DNA of 32,470 nt from Photobacterium alginatilyticum (GTDB lineage: Bacteria; Pseudomonadota; Gammaproteobacteria; Enterobacterales; Vibrionaceae), in the NCBI RefSeq assembly GCF_009910675.1, contig NZ_RSEJ01000044.1, positions 1-32,470 on the forward strand. Direction: 5' to 3'. Made by a program: the position numbers and the translations under genes. How positions within the stretch are numbered: the first letter of the stretch is position 1; the number at the start of each line of letters is the position of its first letter. The notes under the pieces are model-generated. The model saw nothing but the letters and a program-made list of their open reading frames with translations, was not told the origin of the DNA and ran no database searches. Of this stretch, positions 14,393 through 22,580 are shown one piece after another.

Positions 14393-15084
14393 AACCCTGG
14401 CTAAGTGCAGAGTACGATCAACTTTTTCACAAAATTCATCAACTGGACGCGCGGGTGATCACCCTGGCTGGCGCCAGTCCGGGCTGCGGCACATCGACCC
14501 AATCAATGTGGCTGGCCAGGCGATGCGCCGAAGACCAGCACAGCGTGCTGTTGATCGACCTTGATCTGTCGGGATCCGGGCAGGGTTACCCTTCCGGACC
14601 ATGGCAAAGCGACGGTACCGGCGAGTCAGATGTGTTAATCCATCTTGATCAGCAGCTTGATCTTTTACCCCAGCCCAGCGTTCACCGGACCATTCTTGAT
14701 CTTCGCCAGCCGCAAACGCTCGCCGCTGCACTGGAGCGCTGGAAGAAAAACTATCACTATATCATCTGTGATATCGGCACCATCAGCACCGCTAACTGGC
14801 AAAACCTACCCATTACAGCCATCAGCCATATCAGCGATGCATCGATTCTCTGTCTGGCGGCGGCGCAAACAACAGAGAGTGAGCTCTTGACCAGTATGAC
14901 AAAACTGGAGCAGGGAGGCGTCCATCTGCTCGGAACATTGATTAACGACAAGAGCAATCCTTCCCTGTCGCAGGAAATCATTCGGGTACTCCACGGCAAA
15001 GCACGCTGGATACCCGACACAATCAAACGCAGGCTGATCCACTACCTGCAGCACAACCCTCTGTTGCTCGGTAAGTATCAATAA
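14389..15084 (+). CDS. sypD: SypD-like (CpsD/CapB-type) ATPase with degenerate Walker A
   Basis: 231 residues, MinD/BY-kinase-like fold, expected to work at the inner membrane with the chain-length protein SypO. Walker A is GASPGCGTST (28-37); Thr35 (ACA) replaces the nucleotide-binding Lys of G-x-G-K-S/T. Walker A' is VLLIDLDL (53-60), and Walker B is YIICDIG with Asp128. The tail has only scattered Tyr (two in the last ~14 residues), not a tyrosine cluster. Start: ATG overlaps the sypC stop (ATGA), with GGGAG 7 nt upstream; a longer reading from 14326 would overlap sypC by 67 nt and adds no domain. It may be a non-catalytic or weak kinase. Confidence 0.82.
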   Translation: MKPWLSAEYDQLFHKIHQLDARVITLAGASPGCGTSTQSMWLARRCAEDQHSVLLIDLDLSGSGQGYPSGPWQSDGTGESDVLIHLDQQLDLLPQPSVHRTILDLRQPQTLAAALERWKKNYHYIICDIGTISTANWQNLPITAISHISDASILCLAAAQTTESELLTSMTKLEQGGVHLLGTLINDKSNPSLSQEIIRVLHGKARWIPDTIKRRLIHYLQHNPLLLGKYQ

Positions 15085-15103
15085 GCCAGGGAAATATCAC
15101 TAA

Positions 15104-16579
15104 ATGAGCCAGATCCTGTTTCAGCGTCAGTTCACGCTTAGCTATGACAATCTAAAGTCGATACGAAAAGTACTGGCGGACAAAGCCTCTGTTATGGAGC
15201 TCAGCTCCGAGCTGACTCAAAACCTCAAACTGGTGTGCAGCGAGTATTGTACTAACCTGCTTGATCACCAAGCCGAGCCAGCAAGCCGTATTTCGATCAG
15301 CTACGAACGCTCAGGTCACCATCACTACCTCGCCATTAAAGACAACGGTTCTGCATGGCTAGAGCTCAAAGAGCAGCTACAGAGCGCTGAATTACCAAGC
15401 AGTGAAGTGGAAAACGGAATGGGACTGGCACTGATCCGCGCAACATTTCCGGATTTTGACTATCAGATCACCCCCTCCCATAACCGGATCCGTTTCCGGC
15501 TACCAAGGCAAACTACACACAAACAAATTCTGATTGTGGATGATAGCAGCAGCCAGCTGGCTCTATTGGCCAGCTTCCTTGAGCCGGATTATCAGCTGGC
15601 GCTGTTTAGCCAGGCAAGCGAAGCATTGGTCTGGCTGGCCAAGAACCACTGCGACCTGGTACTGGCTGATCTTCACATGCCAAATATCAACGGCTTTGAC
15701 TTTCGAAACAAGGTAGCCGCACTCAAACATCATCAAATGCTGCCTTTCGTTTTTCTCTCCGGCGATACAAAAGACAACACACGCAGTGCTGCCGCACAGT
15801 CGGGCATTGATGACTTCCTGGCAAAACCCATCACCAAGCCACATCTGCTCAGCGTCCTGGGCAGGGTTATCGAACGACACAGCAACTTATCAGCCGGCTT
15901 CGAGGCCAAGCTAAAGCAACAAATCACAGCCAACAACGGCCACAACGATGTTCAGCCGCTCCCTTTCCCTTTGCAATTACTCCTCGACCAACAGCCGCAA
16001 GTCGGTGGTGACTTTGTCATGCAACGCCAGCTGGAAAACGGTTCACAGTTACTGGTGCTAGGCGATCAGATGGGTCATGGACTTGCCGCAAAAATCAATG
16101 GTTCGGTATGTTTCGGCTTTATCGGCGGGTTGTTGTATCACGATAGTATCTCACCCGAACAGCTATTGACGTCACTCAACCGCTACCTCTATCACGCCAA
16201 CGAGGCAACCAGCCTGGTATGTCTGCTGGTTATCCATATCGGCAAAGACAGCACTGTTACAATTTATAATGCCGGCATGCCAAACCCTGTTCTCTTGGGG
16301 AGTACAGCTCGGGAAATCGAGGGCGGTATGGGGCTGTTAGGGCTCTTCGAAGCCGTTGACGTAGTCGGTACCAAAGTACAGCTATCGGCGAACGATAGTC
16401 TGCATTTCTATAGCGATGGATTGTTCGAGGGAAGGTGGTGCCAAGCGCAGCTCAATAACATTCAAGCGATTAGCACTCTACAACGGCATGCTTACCTGTG
16501 GCAAAGTACCCCTCAAAACCCTGCCGATGACTGCAGCGTGCTGACCATACTCCGTGATGGACAAGAGCGGACCAATTAA
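15104..16579 (+). CDS. sypE: SypE-like RsbW kinase / receiver / PP2C phosphatase
   Basis: 491 residues in the unusual three-part order of V. fischeri SypE, the kinase/phosphatase that controls SypA. Residues ~1-135: RsbW-type HATPase with N-box CSEYCTNLLDH, G1 IKDNGSAW, G2 NGMGLAL. Residues ~140-258: response-regulator receiver with acidic DD at 146-147, phospho-acceptor Asp189 in LVLADLHMP, SG at 219-220 and Lys241. Residues ~285-487: SpoIIE/RsbU-type PP2C with GGDF (Asp303), LGDQMGHGLAA (Asp321), FYSDGLFEG (Asp438) and DDCSVL. All key residues look intact. No cognate histidine kinase is in the window. It ends 1 nt from the convergent GT4 gene. Confidence 0.92.
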   Translation: MSQILFQRQFTLSYDNLKSIRKVLADKASVMELSSELTQNLKLVCSEYCTNLLDHQAEPASRISISYERSGHHHYLAIKDNGSAWLELKEQLQSAELPSSEVENGMGLALIRATFPDFDYQITPSHNRIRFRLPRQTTHKQILIVDDSSSQLALLASFLEPDYQLALFSQASEALVWLAKNHCDLVLADLHMPNINGFDFRNKVAALKHHQMLPFVFLSGDTKDNTRSAAAQSGIDDFLAKPITKPHLLSVLGRVIERHSNLSAGFEAKLKQQITANNGHNDVQPLPFPLQLLLDQQPQVGGDFVMQRQLENGSQLLVLGDQMGHGLAAKINGSVCFGFIGGLLYHDSISPEQLLTSLNRYLYHANEATSLVCLLVIHIGKDSTVTIYNAGMPNPVLLGSTAREIEGGMGLLGLFEAVDVVGTKVQLSANDSLHFYSDGLFEGRWCQAQLNNIQAISTLQRHAYLWQSTPQNPADDCSVLTILRDGQERTN

Positions 16580-16601
16580 CCTAACTGGTACCTAACTGGT
16601 A
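16580..16601. repeat. 11-bp tandem duplication CCTAACTGGTA x2
   Basis: Two exact adjacent copies span the junction of the convergent sypE-like and GT4 genes. The copy on the left supplies the GT4 stop codon; a single copy would also end the frame, two residues earlier. Looks like a recent slip or repair event. Confidence 0.6.
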
Positions 16602-17570
16602 TATATGGGCCAACTGTGGCCAGCGAGTTTCAGCCGCAAAGTGGGTTGCGATACGGTGCTGTGAATACTGTGAAAGTTGCAGCCACCCGACATCCCCGGC
16701 CAGATCAATATCATCGATCAATACCATTAGCTGCTCCCATTGTGGTTCGGCAACCAGGCTCCTTGATGGCAACAAGGACGCTATTTCCCCTACGTTTGTC
16801 GCAACAACCGGCACCCCATGAGCCATCGCCTCAAGCGCCGCCATAGGCAAGCCTTCAGCGCGCGAGCTAATAACCAGCAAGTCTAGCTGTCGCCAATAGC
16901 TATCCATGGATTCCACTGCACCGTGCCAATGAATCTCCCCTGCCCCTTCCAGTATCGATCTAAGCTCACCGTCGCCAAAGACATGAAACCGACAAGCTGG
17001 CAGTTGCCTGCTCAAGTGAACAAAGCGATCGATACCCTTCTCTGCGCTCAAGCGGCCGACAAAGCCAACCTGCAACTGGGTATGTCGCTGCCGCTTAGTC
17101 ATTGGTGGCAGGTCAAAAATGAAATTGCGGAGCAATTCGCAGTTAAACGGAATTTGTGACTGGATCCGCTGACTCACGGCAATATTGCGCGAAAGGAAAC
17201 TTGTCGCCCGGTTTAATCCTTCATACAAAGCCAGCTTCCCCGACAGGGCTTCGCCAGCATGAAAGCTGACAACCAACTGATAGGAAGACAAGAGTCGATA
17301 CAGCCTTGCAATCAGCGCTGCCTTATAGCCATGAGCATGCACAACATCCCCGGCATTTAATCGCCTGAAGAAGGCAGAACAGGTAGAGTCCGAGATGAAA
17401 CGAAATGGGATCTGCGACTCGGCAAGTAGCACATACAGGGGATGGGAAGAATAACGACGAAAAAAAACAACTTCAACATCAACACCTTGACGGCTAATAA
17501 GTCGTGCCAACTGCTGAATATGGCTTTCGACGCCACCAAAGCCGGAACTGTCTACAAACAAATAAACCAT
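16581..17570 (-). CDS. GT4-family glycosyltransferase
   Basis: 329 residues, a compact GT4 glycosyltransferase, predicted cytoplasmic. Seen: VDSSGFGGVESHIQQLARL (7-25), DVVHAHGYKAALIARLY, the donor loop VGFVGRLSAEKGIDRFVHL, HVFGDGEL, and EGLPMAALEAMAHGVPVV with the E-x7-E pair. GAGGG lies 6 nt before the ATG. It lies beyond the terminator of the alpha operon, so it needs its own promoter or readthrough; a sigma-54-like element overlaps that terminator. It converges on the sypE-like gene with a 1-nt gap and no terminator. Likely part of the same polysaccharide pathway; no SypH/I/J assignment possible. Confidence 0.88.
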   Translation of the reverse strand: MVYLFVDSSGFGGVESHIQQLARLISRQGVDVEVVFFRRYSSHPLYVLLAESQIPFRFISDSTCSAFFRRLNAGDVVHAHGYKAALIARLYRLLSSYQLVVSFHAGEALSGKLALYEGLNRATSFLSRNIAVSQRIQSQIPFNCELLRNFIFDLPPMTKRQRHTQLQVGFVGRLSAEKGIDRFVHLSRQLPACRFHVFGDGELRSILEGAGEIHWHGAVESMDSYWRQLDLLVISSRAEGLPMAALEAMAHGVPVVATNVGEIASLLPSRSLVAEPQWEQLMVLIDDIDLAGDVGWLQLSQYSQHRIATHFAAETRWPQLAHIYQLGTS

Positions 17571-17601
17571 ACATAACCCTCGCTGCTATCCCGAAAGTCA
17601 T

Positions 17602-17618
17602 GCAAAAAAAAAGCCGAG
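17602..17618 (-). promoter_or_regulatory. Candidate sigma-54 promoter for the GT4 gene, inside the rplQ terminator
   Basis: On the minus strand CGGCTT-TTTTT-TTGCA has GG and GC exactly 10 bp apart and a perfect -12 half. The GG comes from the terminator stem and the rest from its T-run. Predicted start near 17590, 31 nt from -12 to ATG. Poly-T makes chance matches easier, so caution is needed. Confidence 0.35.
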
Positions 17619-17640
17619 TCAAAGACTCGGCCTCTTTTTT
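17604..17640 (-). terminator. Bidirectional intrinsic terminator after rplQ
   Basis: Perfect 8-bp stem GCCGAGTC (17613-17620) and GACTCGGC (17624-17631) with an AAA loop, flanked by nine A on the left and six T on the right. It can end the alpha operon leftward and antisense rightward transcripts leaving the sypE region. Confidence 0.9.
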
Positions 17641-17657
17641 ATTTAACGCGCTAGTGC

Positions 17658-18044
17658 TTATTCAGCAGCAGCTTCTTCCTGAGCTTCAGGACGATCTACT
17701 AGCTCGATGTAAGCCATAGGGGCTTTATCGCCTGAACGGAAACCGCACTTCATGATGCGAGTGTAACCGCCCGGACGTTGAGCAAAACGTGGACCTAATT
17801 CGTTAAATAGTTTCGCAACAACTTCGTTATCACGAGTACGTGCGAATGCAAGACGACGGTTAGCAACACTGTCAGTCTTAGCTAGGGTAATCAATGGCTC
17901 AATTACGCGACGCAGCTCTTTTGCCTTAGGCAGGGTAGTCTTGATAAGCTCGTGACGTACCAGAGAGCCAGCCATGTTGCTGAACATCGCTTTGCGATGG
18001 CTGCTGTTGCGGTTGAGTTGACGACCACTCTTACGATGGCGCAT
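17658..18044 (-). CDS. rplQ: 50S ribosomal protein L17
   Basis: 128 residues, last gene of the alpha operon. The start MRHRKSGRQLNRNSSHRKAM and the core HELIKTTLPKAKELRRVIEP are diagnostic for bacterial L17, a core 50S protein near the peptide exit tunnel. The tail is acidic and alanine-rich (QEEAAAE). It is 33 nt after rpoA, with a strong terminator 18 nt past its stop. Confidence 0.97.
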   Translation of the reverse strand: MRHRKSGRQLNRNSSHRKAMFSNMAGSLVRHELIKTTLPKAKELRRVIEPLITLAKTDSVANRRLAFARTRDNEVVAKLFNELGPRFAQRPGGYTRIMKCGFRSGDKAPMAYIELVDRPEAQEEAAAE

Positions 18045-18077
18045 GACCTAATCCTTCTAACTAGATATCAGTAACTA

Positions 18078-19067
18078 TTAATCTTCAGCGATTGATGCCG
18101 GCGGCCAGTTTTCCAGGCGCATGCCCAGAGACAGACCACGTGAAGCCAGCACGTCTTTGATTTCAGTCAAAGACTTCTTACCAAGGTTTGGCGTTTTAAG
18201 TAGCTCAACCTCAGTGCGCTGAACAAGATCACCGATGTAGTGGATCGCTTCTGCTTTCAGACAGTTAGCAGAGCGAACAGTTAGTTCAAGATCGTCTACA
18301 GGACGCAGTAGGATCGGATCGAACTCCGGCTTCTCTTCTTTCTCTTCAGGAACTCGTACATCACGTAGATCTACGAATGCATCCAGTTGCTCAGCAAGAA
18401 TTGTTGCTGCGCGACGGATAGCTTCCTCAGGATCAAGCGTACCGTTAGTCTCCATATCGATAACAAGCTTGTCTAGGTCAGTACGTTGTTCAACACGTGC
18501 TGCCTCTACTGCGTATGCGATACGGTCAACTGGGCTGAAAGTTGCATCAACTAGCAGACGACCAATTGGGCGCTCATCTTCTTCTGTGTGAATACGAGCA
18601 GACGCTGGTACATAGCCACGACCACGTTCTACCTTGATGCGCATGCTGATATCAGCATTGTCATCAGTTAGGTGGCAGATTACGTGTTCTGGGTTCGCAA
18701 TCTCAACATCACCGTCGTGGGTGATGTCACCTGCAACAACAGGGCCTGCACCAGATTTGTTCAGAGTAAGGATAACTTCGTCTTTACCCTCAACCTTAAC
18801 GGCTAGACCTTTAAGGTTTAGAAGGATCTCAAGAACATCTTCCTGTACTCCTTCTTTGGTGCTGTACTCGTGTAACACACCGTCGATCTCAACTTCAGTT
18901 ACGGCACAACCCGGCATTGAAGACAGTAGAATACGACGTAGAGCGTTACCTAGCGTGTGGCCGAAACCACGCTCTAGTGGCTCAAGAGTTACTTTTGCGT
19001 GCGTCGTATTAACTTGTTCAATATCAACAAGACGCGGCTTAAGAAATTCTGTTACAGAACCCTGCAT
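18078..19067 (-). CDS. rpoA: RNA polymerase alpha subunit
   Basis: 329 residues, normal length. The N-terminal assembly domain has FGHTLGNALRRILLSSMPG (about 35-53). After a linker rich in Glu (VPEEKEEKPEFDP), the C-terminal domain has LTVRSANCLKAEAIHYIGDL, containing the Arg and Asn that bind UP-element DNA, and TPNLGKKSLTEIKDVLASRG. It sits between rpsD (23 nt) and rplQ (33 nt) as in other Gammaproteobacteria. The sequence is the best phylogenetic marker here. Confidence 0.98.
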   Translation of the reverse strand: MQGSVTEFLKPRLVDIEQVNTTHAKVTLEPLERGFGHTLGNALRRILLSSMPGCAVTEVEIDGVLHEYSTKEGVQEDVLEILLNLKGLAVKVEGKDEVILTLNKSGAGPVVAGDITHDGDVEIANPEHVICHLTDDNADISMRIKVERGRGYVPASARIHTEEDERPIGRLLVDATFSPVDRIAYAVEAARVEQRTDLDKLVIDMETNGTLDPEEAIRRAATILAEQLDAFVDLRDVRVPEEKEEKPEFDPILLRPVDDLELTVRSANCLKAEAIHYIGDLVQRTEVELLKTPNLGKKSLTEIKDVLASRGLSLGMRLENWPPASIAED

Positions 19068-19090
19068 TGTGTCCTCTCTTAACTATAGCC

Positions 19091-19711
19091 TTACTTAGAG
19101 TAAAGCTCGACGATCAGGTGTTCGTTGATGTCGGCAGACAAATCAGAACGTTCTGGAAGACGCTTGAACGTACCTTCCATCTTGCTGTTGTCTACTTCGA
19201 CCCAAGTCGGTAGTTCACGCTGAGTAGCAACTTCAAGAGCTGCCTTAATGCGTGCTTGGTTCTTAGCTTTCTCACGAATGCTAACAACGTCGTTAGCCGC
19301 TACCTTGAAAGAAGGAACGTTTACGACTTGACCGTTTACTAGGATCGCTTTGTGGCTTACCAGCTGACGTGCTTCAGCGCGAGTAGCACCAAAACCCATG
19401 CGGTAAACTACGTTATCTAGACGACCTTCAAGAAGCTGAAGCAGGTTTTCACCTGTGTTGCCCTTGATGCGAGCAGCTTCTTTGTAGTAGTTACGGAATT
19501 GTTTTTCTAGTACGCCATATGTACGACGAACTTTCTGCTTCTCACGAAGCTGAACGCCGTAGTCAGATAGACGACCGCGACGCGCACCGTGCATGCCCGG
19601 CGCGTTATCAATTTTACACTTGGTATCAATCGCGCGTACACCAGACTTAAGGAATAAGTCAGTGCCTTCGCGACGGCTAAGCTTCAGCTTAGGACCCAAA
19701 TATCTTGCCAT
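19091..19711 (-). CDS. rpsD: 30S ribosomal protein S4
   Basis: 206 residues, full length. Starts MARYLGPKLKLSRREGTDLF; has the S4 RNA-binding domain RLDNVVYRMGFGATRAEARQ and VNGQVVNVPSF (about 95-130). S4 is a primary 16S binder and, in E. coli, the translational repressor of the alpha operon. A structured leader ahead of rpsM fits that control here. No zinc-binding cysteines at the N terminus (single Cys only). Confidence 0.98.
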   Translation of the reverse strand: MARYLGPKLKLSRREGTDLFLKSGVRAIDTKCKIDNAPGMHGARRGRLSDYGVQLREKQKVRRTYGVLEKQFRNYYKEAARIKGNTGENLLQLLEGRLDNVVYRMGFGATRAEARQLVSHKAILVNGQVVNVPSFKVAANDVVSIREKAKNQARIKAALEVATQRELPTWVEVDNSKMEGTFKRLPERSDLSADINEHLIVELYSK

Positions 19712-19738
19712 GTTCTTTCTCCAGTTTTCCTAGAAACG

Positions 19739-20128
19739 TTATACGCGACGTTTCTTAGGTGGACGACAACCGTTATGAGGGATCGGAGTCGCATCAACAA
19801 TGTTAGTGATACGGAAACCCGCAGCGTTTAGAGCGCGGATAGTTGACTCACGACCAGGACCTGGGCCCTTAACCATAACTTCCAGGTTCTTAACGCCATA
19901 TTCTTTGGCCATTTCACCACAACGCTCAGCAGCAACCTGTGCAGCGAACGGAGTAGATTTACGAGAACCACGGAAACCAGAACCACCTGCAGTAGCCCAA
20001 GAAAGAGCGTTACCCTGACGGTCAGTAATGGTTACGATTGTGTTGTTGAAAGAAGCATGGATGTGCGCAACGCCATCAGCTACTTGCTTGCGTACGCGCT
20101 TACGAGCGCGAGTTGGTTGTTTTGCCAT
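19739..20128 (-). CDS. rpsK: 30S ribosomal protein S11
   Basis: 129 residues, standard length. Conserved IHASFNNTIVTITDRQGNA and the C-terminal TPIPHNGCRPPKKRRV identify S11 of the 30S platform, near the mRNA exit. It is 19 nt after rpsM and 27 nt before rpsD in the alpha operon. Confidence 0.98.
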   Translation of the reverse strand: MAKQPTRARKRVRKQVADGVAHIHASFNNTIVTITDRQGNALSWATAGGSGFRGSRKSTPFAAQVAAERCGEMAKEYGVKNLEVMVKGPGPGRESTIRALNAAGFRITNIVDATPIPHNGCRPPKKRRV

Positions 20129-20147
20129 TGTACTCTACCTTATCCGA

Positions 20148-20504
20148 TTACTTTTTGATCGGCTTGCGCGGACCCTTACGGGTACGTGCGTTGGTTTTAG
20201 TACGCTGTCCACGTAGTGGTAGACTGCGACGATGACGAAGACCACGGTAACAGCCAAGGTCCATTAGACGCTTGATGTTCATGGATACTTCACGACGTAG
20301 ATCACCTTCTACAGTGTACTTAGCTACACCATCACGCAGTAGATCGATCTGCTCTTCAGTCAGTTCACTGATCTTAACATCTTCAGCAATACCCGCTTCA
20401 GCCAGGATAGCCTGTGAGCGAGTTTTACCGATGCCGTAGATCGCTGTTAGAGCGATTACAGAATGTTTCTGATCAGGAATGTTAATGCCTGCAATACGGG
20501 CCAC
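20148..20504 (-). CDS. rpsM: 30S ribosomal protein S13
   Basis: 118 residues, first gene of the alpha operon. Starts MARIAGINIPDQKH; has YGIGKTRSQAIL, GCYRGLRHRRSLPLRGQRTK and the basic tail ARTRKGPRKPIKK that reaches the P-site tRNA. S13 sits in the 30S head. Preceded by a 145-nt structured leader. Spacing to rpsK is 19 nt. Confidence 0.98.
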   Translation of the reverse strand: MARIAGINIPDQKHSVIALTAIYGIGKTRSQAILAEAGIAEDVKISELTEEQIDLLRDGVAKYTVEGDLRREVSMNIKRLMDLGCYRGLRHRRSLPLRGQRTKTNARTRKGPRKPIKK

Positions 20505-20640
20505 TATTCACTCCTAGTACTTTTCAAGAATAACCGCTGCAGAGCCCGTTTAGGATACGCAGCGGTGGAACAATTCTTTTGCACACACAAAAGATTGGTT
20601 GGCTAATTTAGCCAACCTACCTTCAATTTGCAAGAAATAT
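20505..20640 (-). promoter_or_regulatory. Alpha operon leader, probable S4-responsive structure
   Basis: The gap between rpmJ and rpsM holds several hairpins on the minus strand, including ACCGCTGC (20559-20566 complement) paired with GCAGCGGT (20533-20540 complement) just ahead of the rpsM start. In E. coli S4 binds a pseudoknot here to repress translation. The analogous role is inferred from position and pairing; the pseudoknot itself was not verified. Confidence 0.5.
20590..20617 (-). terminator. Terminator/attenuator after rpmJ
   Basis: Stem GGTTGGCT (20597-20604) and AGCCAACC (20610-20617) with a 5-nt loop. On the minus strand it is followed by AATCTTTTG, a weak U-tract. It separates spc from alpha, probably with partial readthrough. 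Confidence 0.6.
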
Positions 20641-20649
20641 TTCTGCTAA

Positions 20650-20763
20650 TTAGCCTTGGCGCTGTTTGTGCTTTGGCTCACTGCAAATTACACGCACAAC
20701 ACCGTTGCGCTTGATAACTTTACAGTTACGGCAGATTTTCTTAACGGAAGCACGAACTTTCAT
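20650..20763 (-). CDS. rpmJ: 50S ribosomal protein L36
   Basis: A short gene encoding 37 residues, starting [20 protein letters not shown] and ending EPKHKQRQG. The zinc-ribbon ligands Cys11, Cys14, Cys27 and His32 are all present, so this is the zinc-binding (C+) form. It lies 29 nt after secY, as in the E. coli spc operon. Confidence 0.96.
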
Positions 20764-20792
20764 TGCTAAACTCCGTAAATGGATAACCAGTC

Positions 20793-22118
20793 TTAACGGC
20801 CGTTGCCTTTAAGATTAGCCTTTTTCAAAACAGACTCATATTGTTGAGACATCAAATGTGTCTGAACTTGAGCCATGAAGTCCATAATAACTACAACTAC
20901 GATTAGTAGTGATGTACCGCCGAAATAGAAGCGGACATTCCATGCAATCATCATAAACTCGGGGATCAGACAGATAAAGGTAATATAGAGCGCGCCTGCC
21001 AATGTCAGACGGGTCATTACTTTATCTATATATTTCGCGGTCTGTTCACCCGGGCGAATACCAGGTACGAACGCACCAGACTTCTTCAGGTTGTCAGCTG
21101 TCTCGCGAGGGTTAAACACCAACGCGGTATAGAAGAAACAGAAGAAAATAATCGCAGCAGCATAAAGCATCACATAAAGTGGCTGACCTGGGCTTAGCGC
21201 CAGTGAAATATCACTTAACCAGCCTAGGTTCTCATTCTGACCGAACCACTGAGCCAGCGTACCCGGGAACAGAATAATACTTGATGCGAAAATCGCTGGA
21301 ATAACCCCTGCCATGTTGATTTTCAACGGCAGGTGAGTGCTCTGGGCAGCAAAAACACGACGGCCTTGCTGACGCTTGGCATAGTTAACGACGATACGAC
21401 GCTGACCACGCTCCATGAACACTACGAAATAAATCACAGCGAAAGAAAGTACTGCAATTAACAGTAAAAGAAGTACGTGCAATTCACCTTGACGCGCTTG
21501 CTCCACTGTCTGTCCAATAGCTGGTGGCAAACCTGCAACGATACCGGTAAAGATAATTACCGAAATACCGTTACCAATGCCGCGCTCGGTAACCTGCTCA
21601 CCCAACCACATCAGGAACATGGTACCGGTAACCAAACTCACTACCGCGACAAAGTAAAATCCTAGACCCGGATTATGTACCAGGCCTGGGATCATACTTG
21701 GTAACCCCGTTGCAATACCAATTGCTTGGAAGGTTGCCAAAACAAGCGTGCCGTAACGGGTGTACTGGCTAATCTTACGACGGCCAGACTCCCCTTCCTT
21801 CTTCAACTCGGCCAGAGCCGGGTGAACTACCGTAAGCAGCTGGACAATAATCGATGCCGAAATATACGGCATGATGCCCAGCGCCAGGATGGAAGCACGC
21901 TCAAGTGCACCACCAGAGAACATGTTAAACAGTTCAATGACGGTGCCCTTTTGCTGTTCGAACAGATCGGCAAGTACAGCAGCGTCAATACCAGGAATAG
22001 GCACAAAAGAGCCTGCTCGGAAAATTAAGATAGCACCTAATACGAATAGCAGGCGAGTCTTAAGCTCTGCTAGGCCACCTTGTGCACTACGAAAATCTTG
22101 TCCTGGTTGTTTAGCCAT
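20793..22118 (-). CDS. secY: Protein translocase subunit SecY
   Basis: 441 residues with ten predicted membrane helices, the central channel of the SecYEG translocon. Starts [20 protein letters not shown]. Diagnostic segments: [28 protein letters not shown] (plug), [16 protein letters not shown], and the cytoplasmic loop GKRQQGRR-like [14 protein letters not shown] (about 245) that contacts ribosome/SecA. Placed between rplO (22 nt) and rpmJ, the standard spc position. Confidence 0.98.
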
Positions 22119-22140
22119 CTGTACCTCATCCTCGAGTTAA

Positions 22141-22575
22141 TTATTCCTCGATTTTACCGCCTGCAGCTTCGATAGCAGCTTTAGCGCCTTTAGTCACGCG
22201 TAGACCTTTAACTGTAACGGCACGAGCGATTTCACCAGAAAGTACAACTTTCGCGAACTCGATGTTCTTAGTGATAACATTCGCAGCCTTTAGAGTTTCT
22301 AGGCTTACTACGTCACCTTCAACTTTCGCTAGCTCAGCTAGACGAACTTCAGCAGTTACCAAGCTCTTGCGAGAAGTAAAACCGAATTTTGGTAGACGCT
22401 GTTTCAAAGGCATCTGACCGCCTTCGAAGCCTGGACGTACAGAACCACCTGAACGTGATTTCTGACCTTTGTGACCACGGCCACAAGTTTTACCCAGACC
22501 TGAACCGATACCACGGCCTACGCGCTTCGCAGAAGGCTTAGAACCCGCAGCCGGTGATAGAGTATTCAAACGCAT
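22141..22575 (-). CDS. rplO: 50S ribosomal protein L15
   Basis: 144 residues, full length. Starts MRLNTLSPAAGSKPSAKRVG; has GRGIGSGLGKTCGRGHKGQK and GFEGGQMPLKQRLPKFGF, the glycine/arginine-rich N-terminal extension that threads into 23S rRNA. It is 5 nt after rpmD and 22 nt before secY. Confidence 0.98.
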   Translation of the reverse strand: MRLNTLSPAAGSKPSAKRVGRGIGSGLGKTCGRGHKGQKSRSGGSVRPGFEGGQMPLKQRLPKFGFTSRKSLVTAEVRLAELAKVEGDVVSLETLKAANVITKNIEFAKVVLSGEIARAVTVKGLRVTKGAKAAIEAAGGKIEE

Positions 22576-22580
22576 TCTGA

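Noticed and set aside
18634..19098. 154-codon ORF opposite rpoA
   Set aside because: Antisense shadow of a highly conserved gene with biased codons; no domain and no ribosome site.
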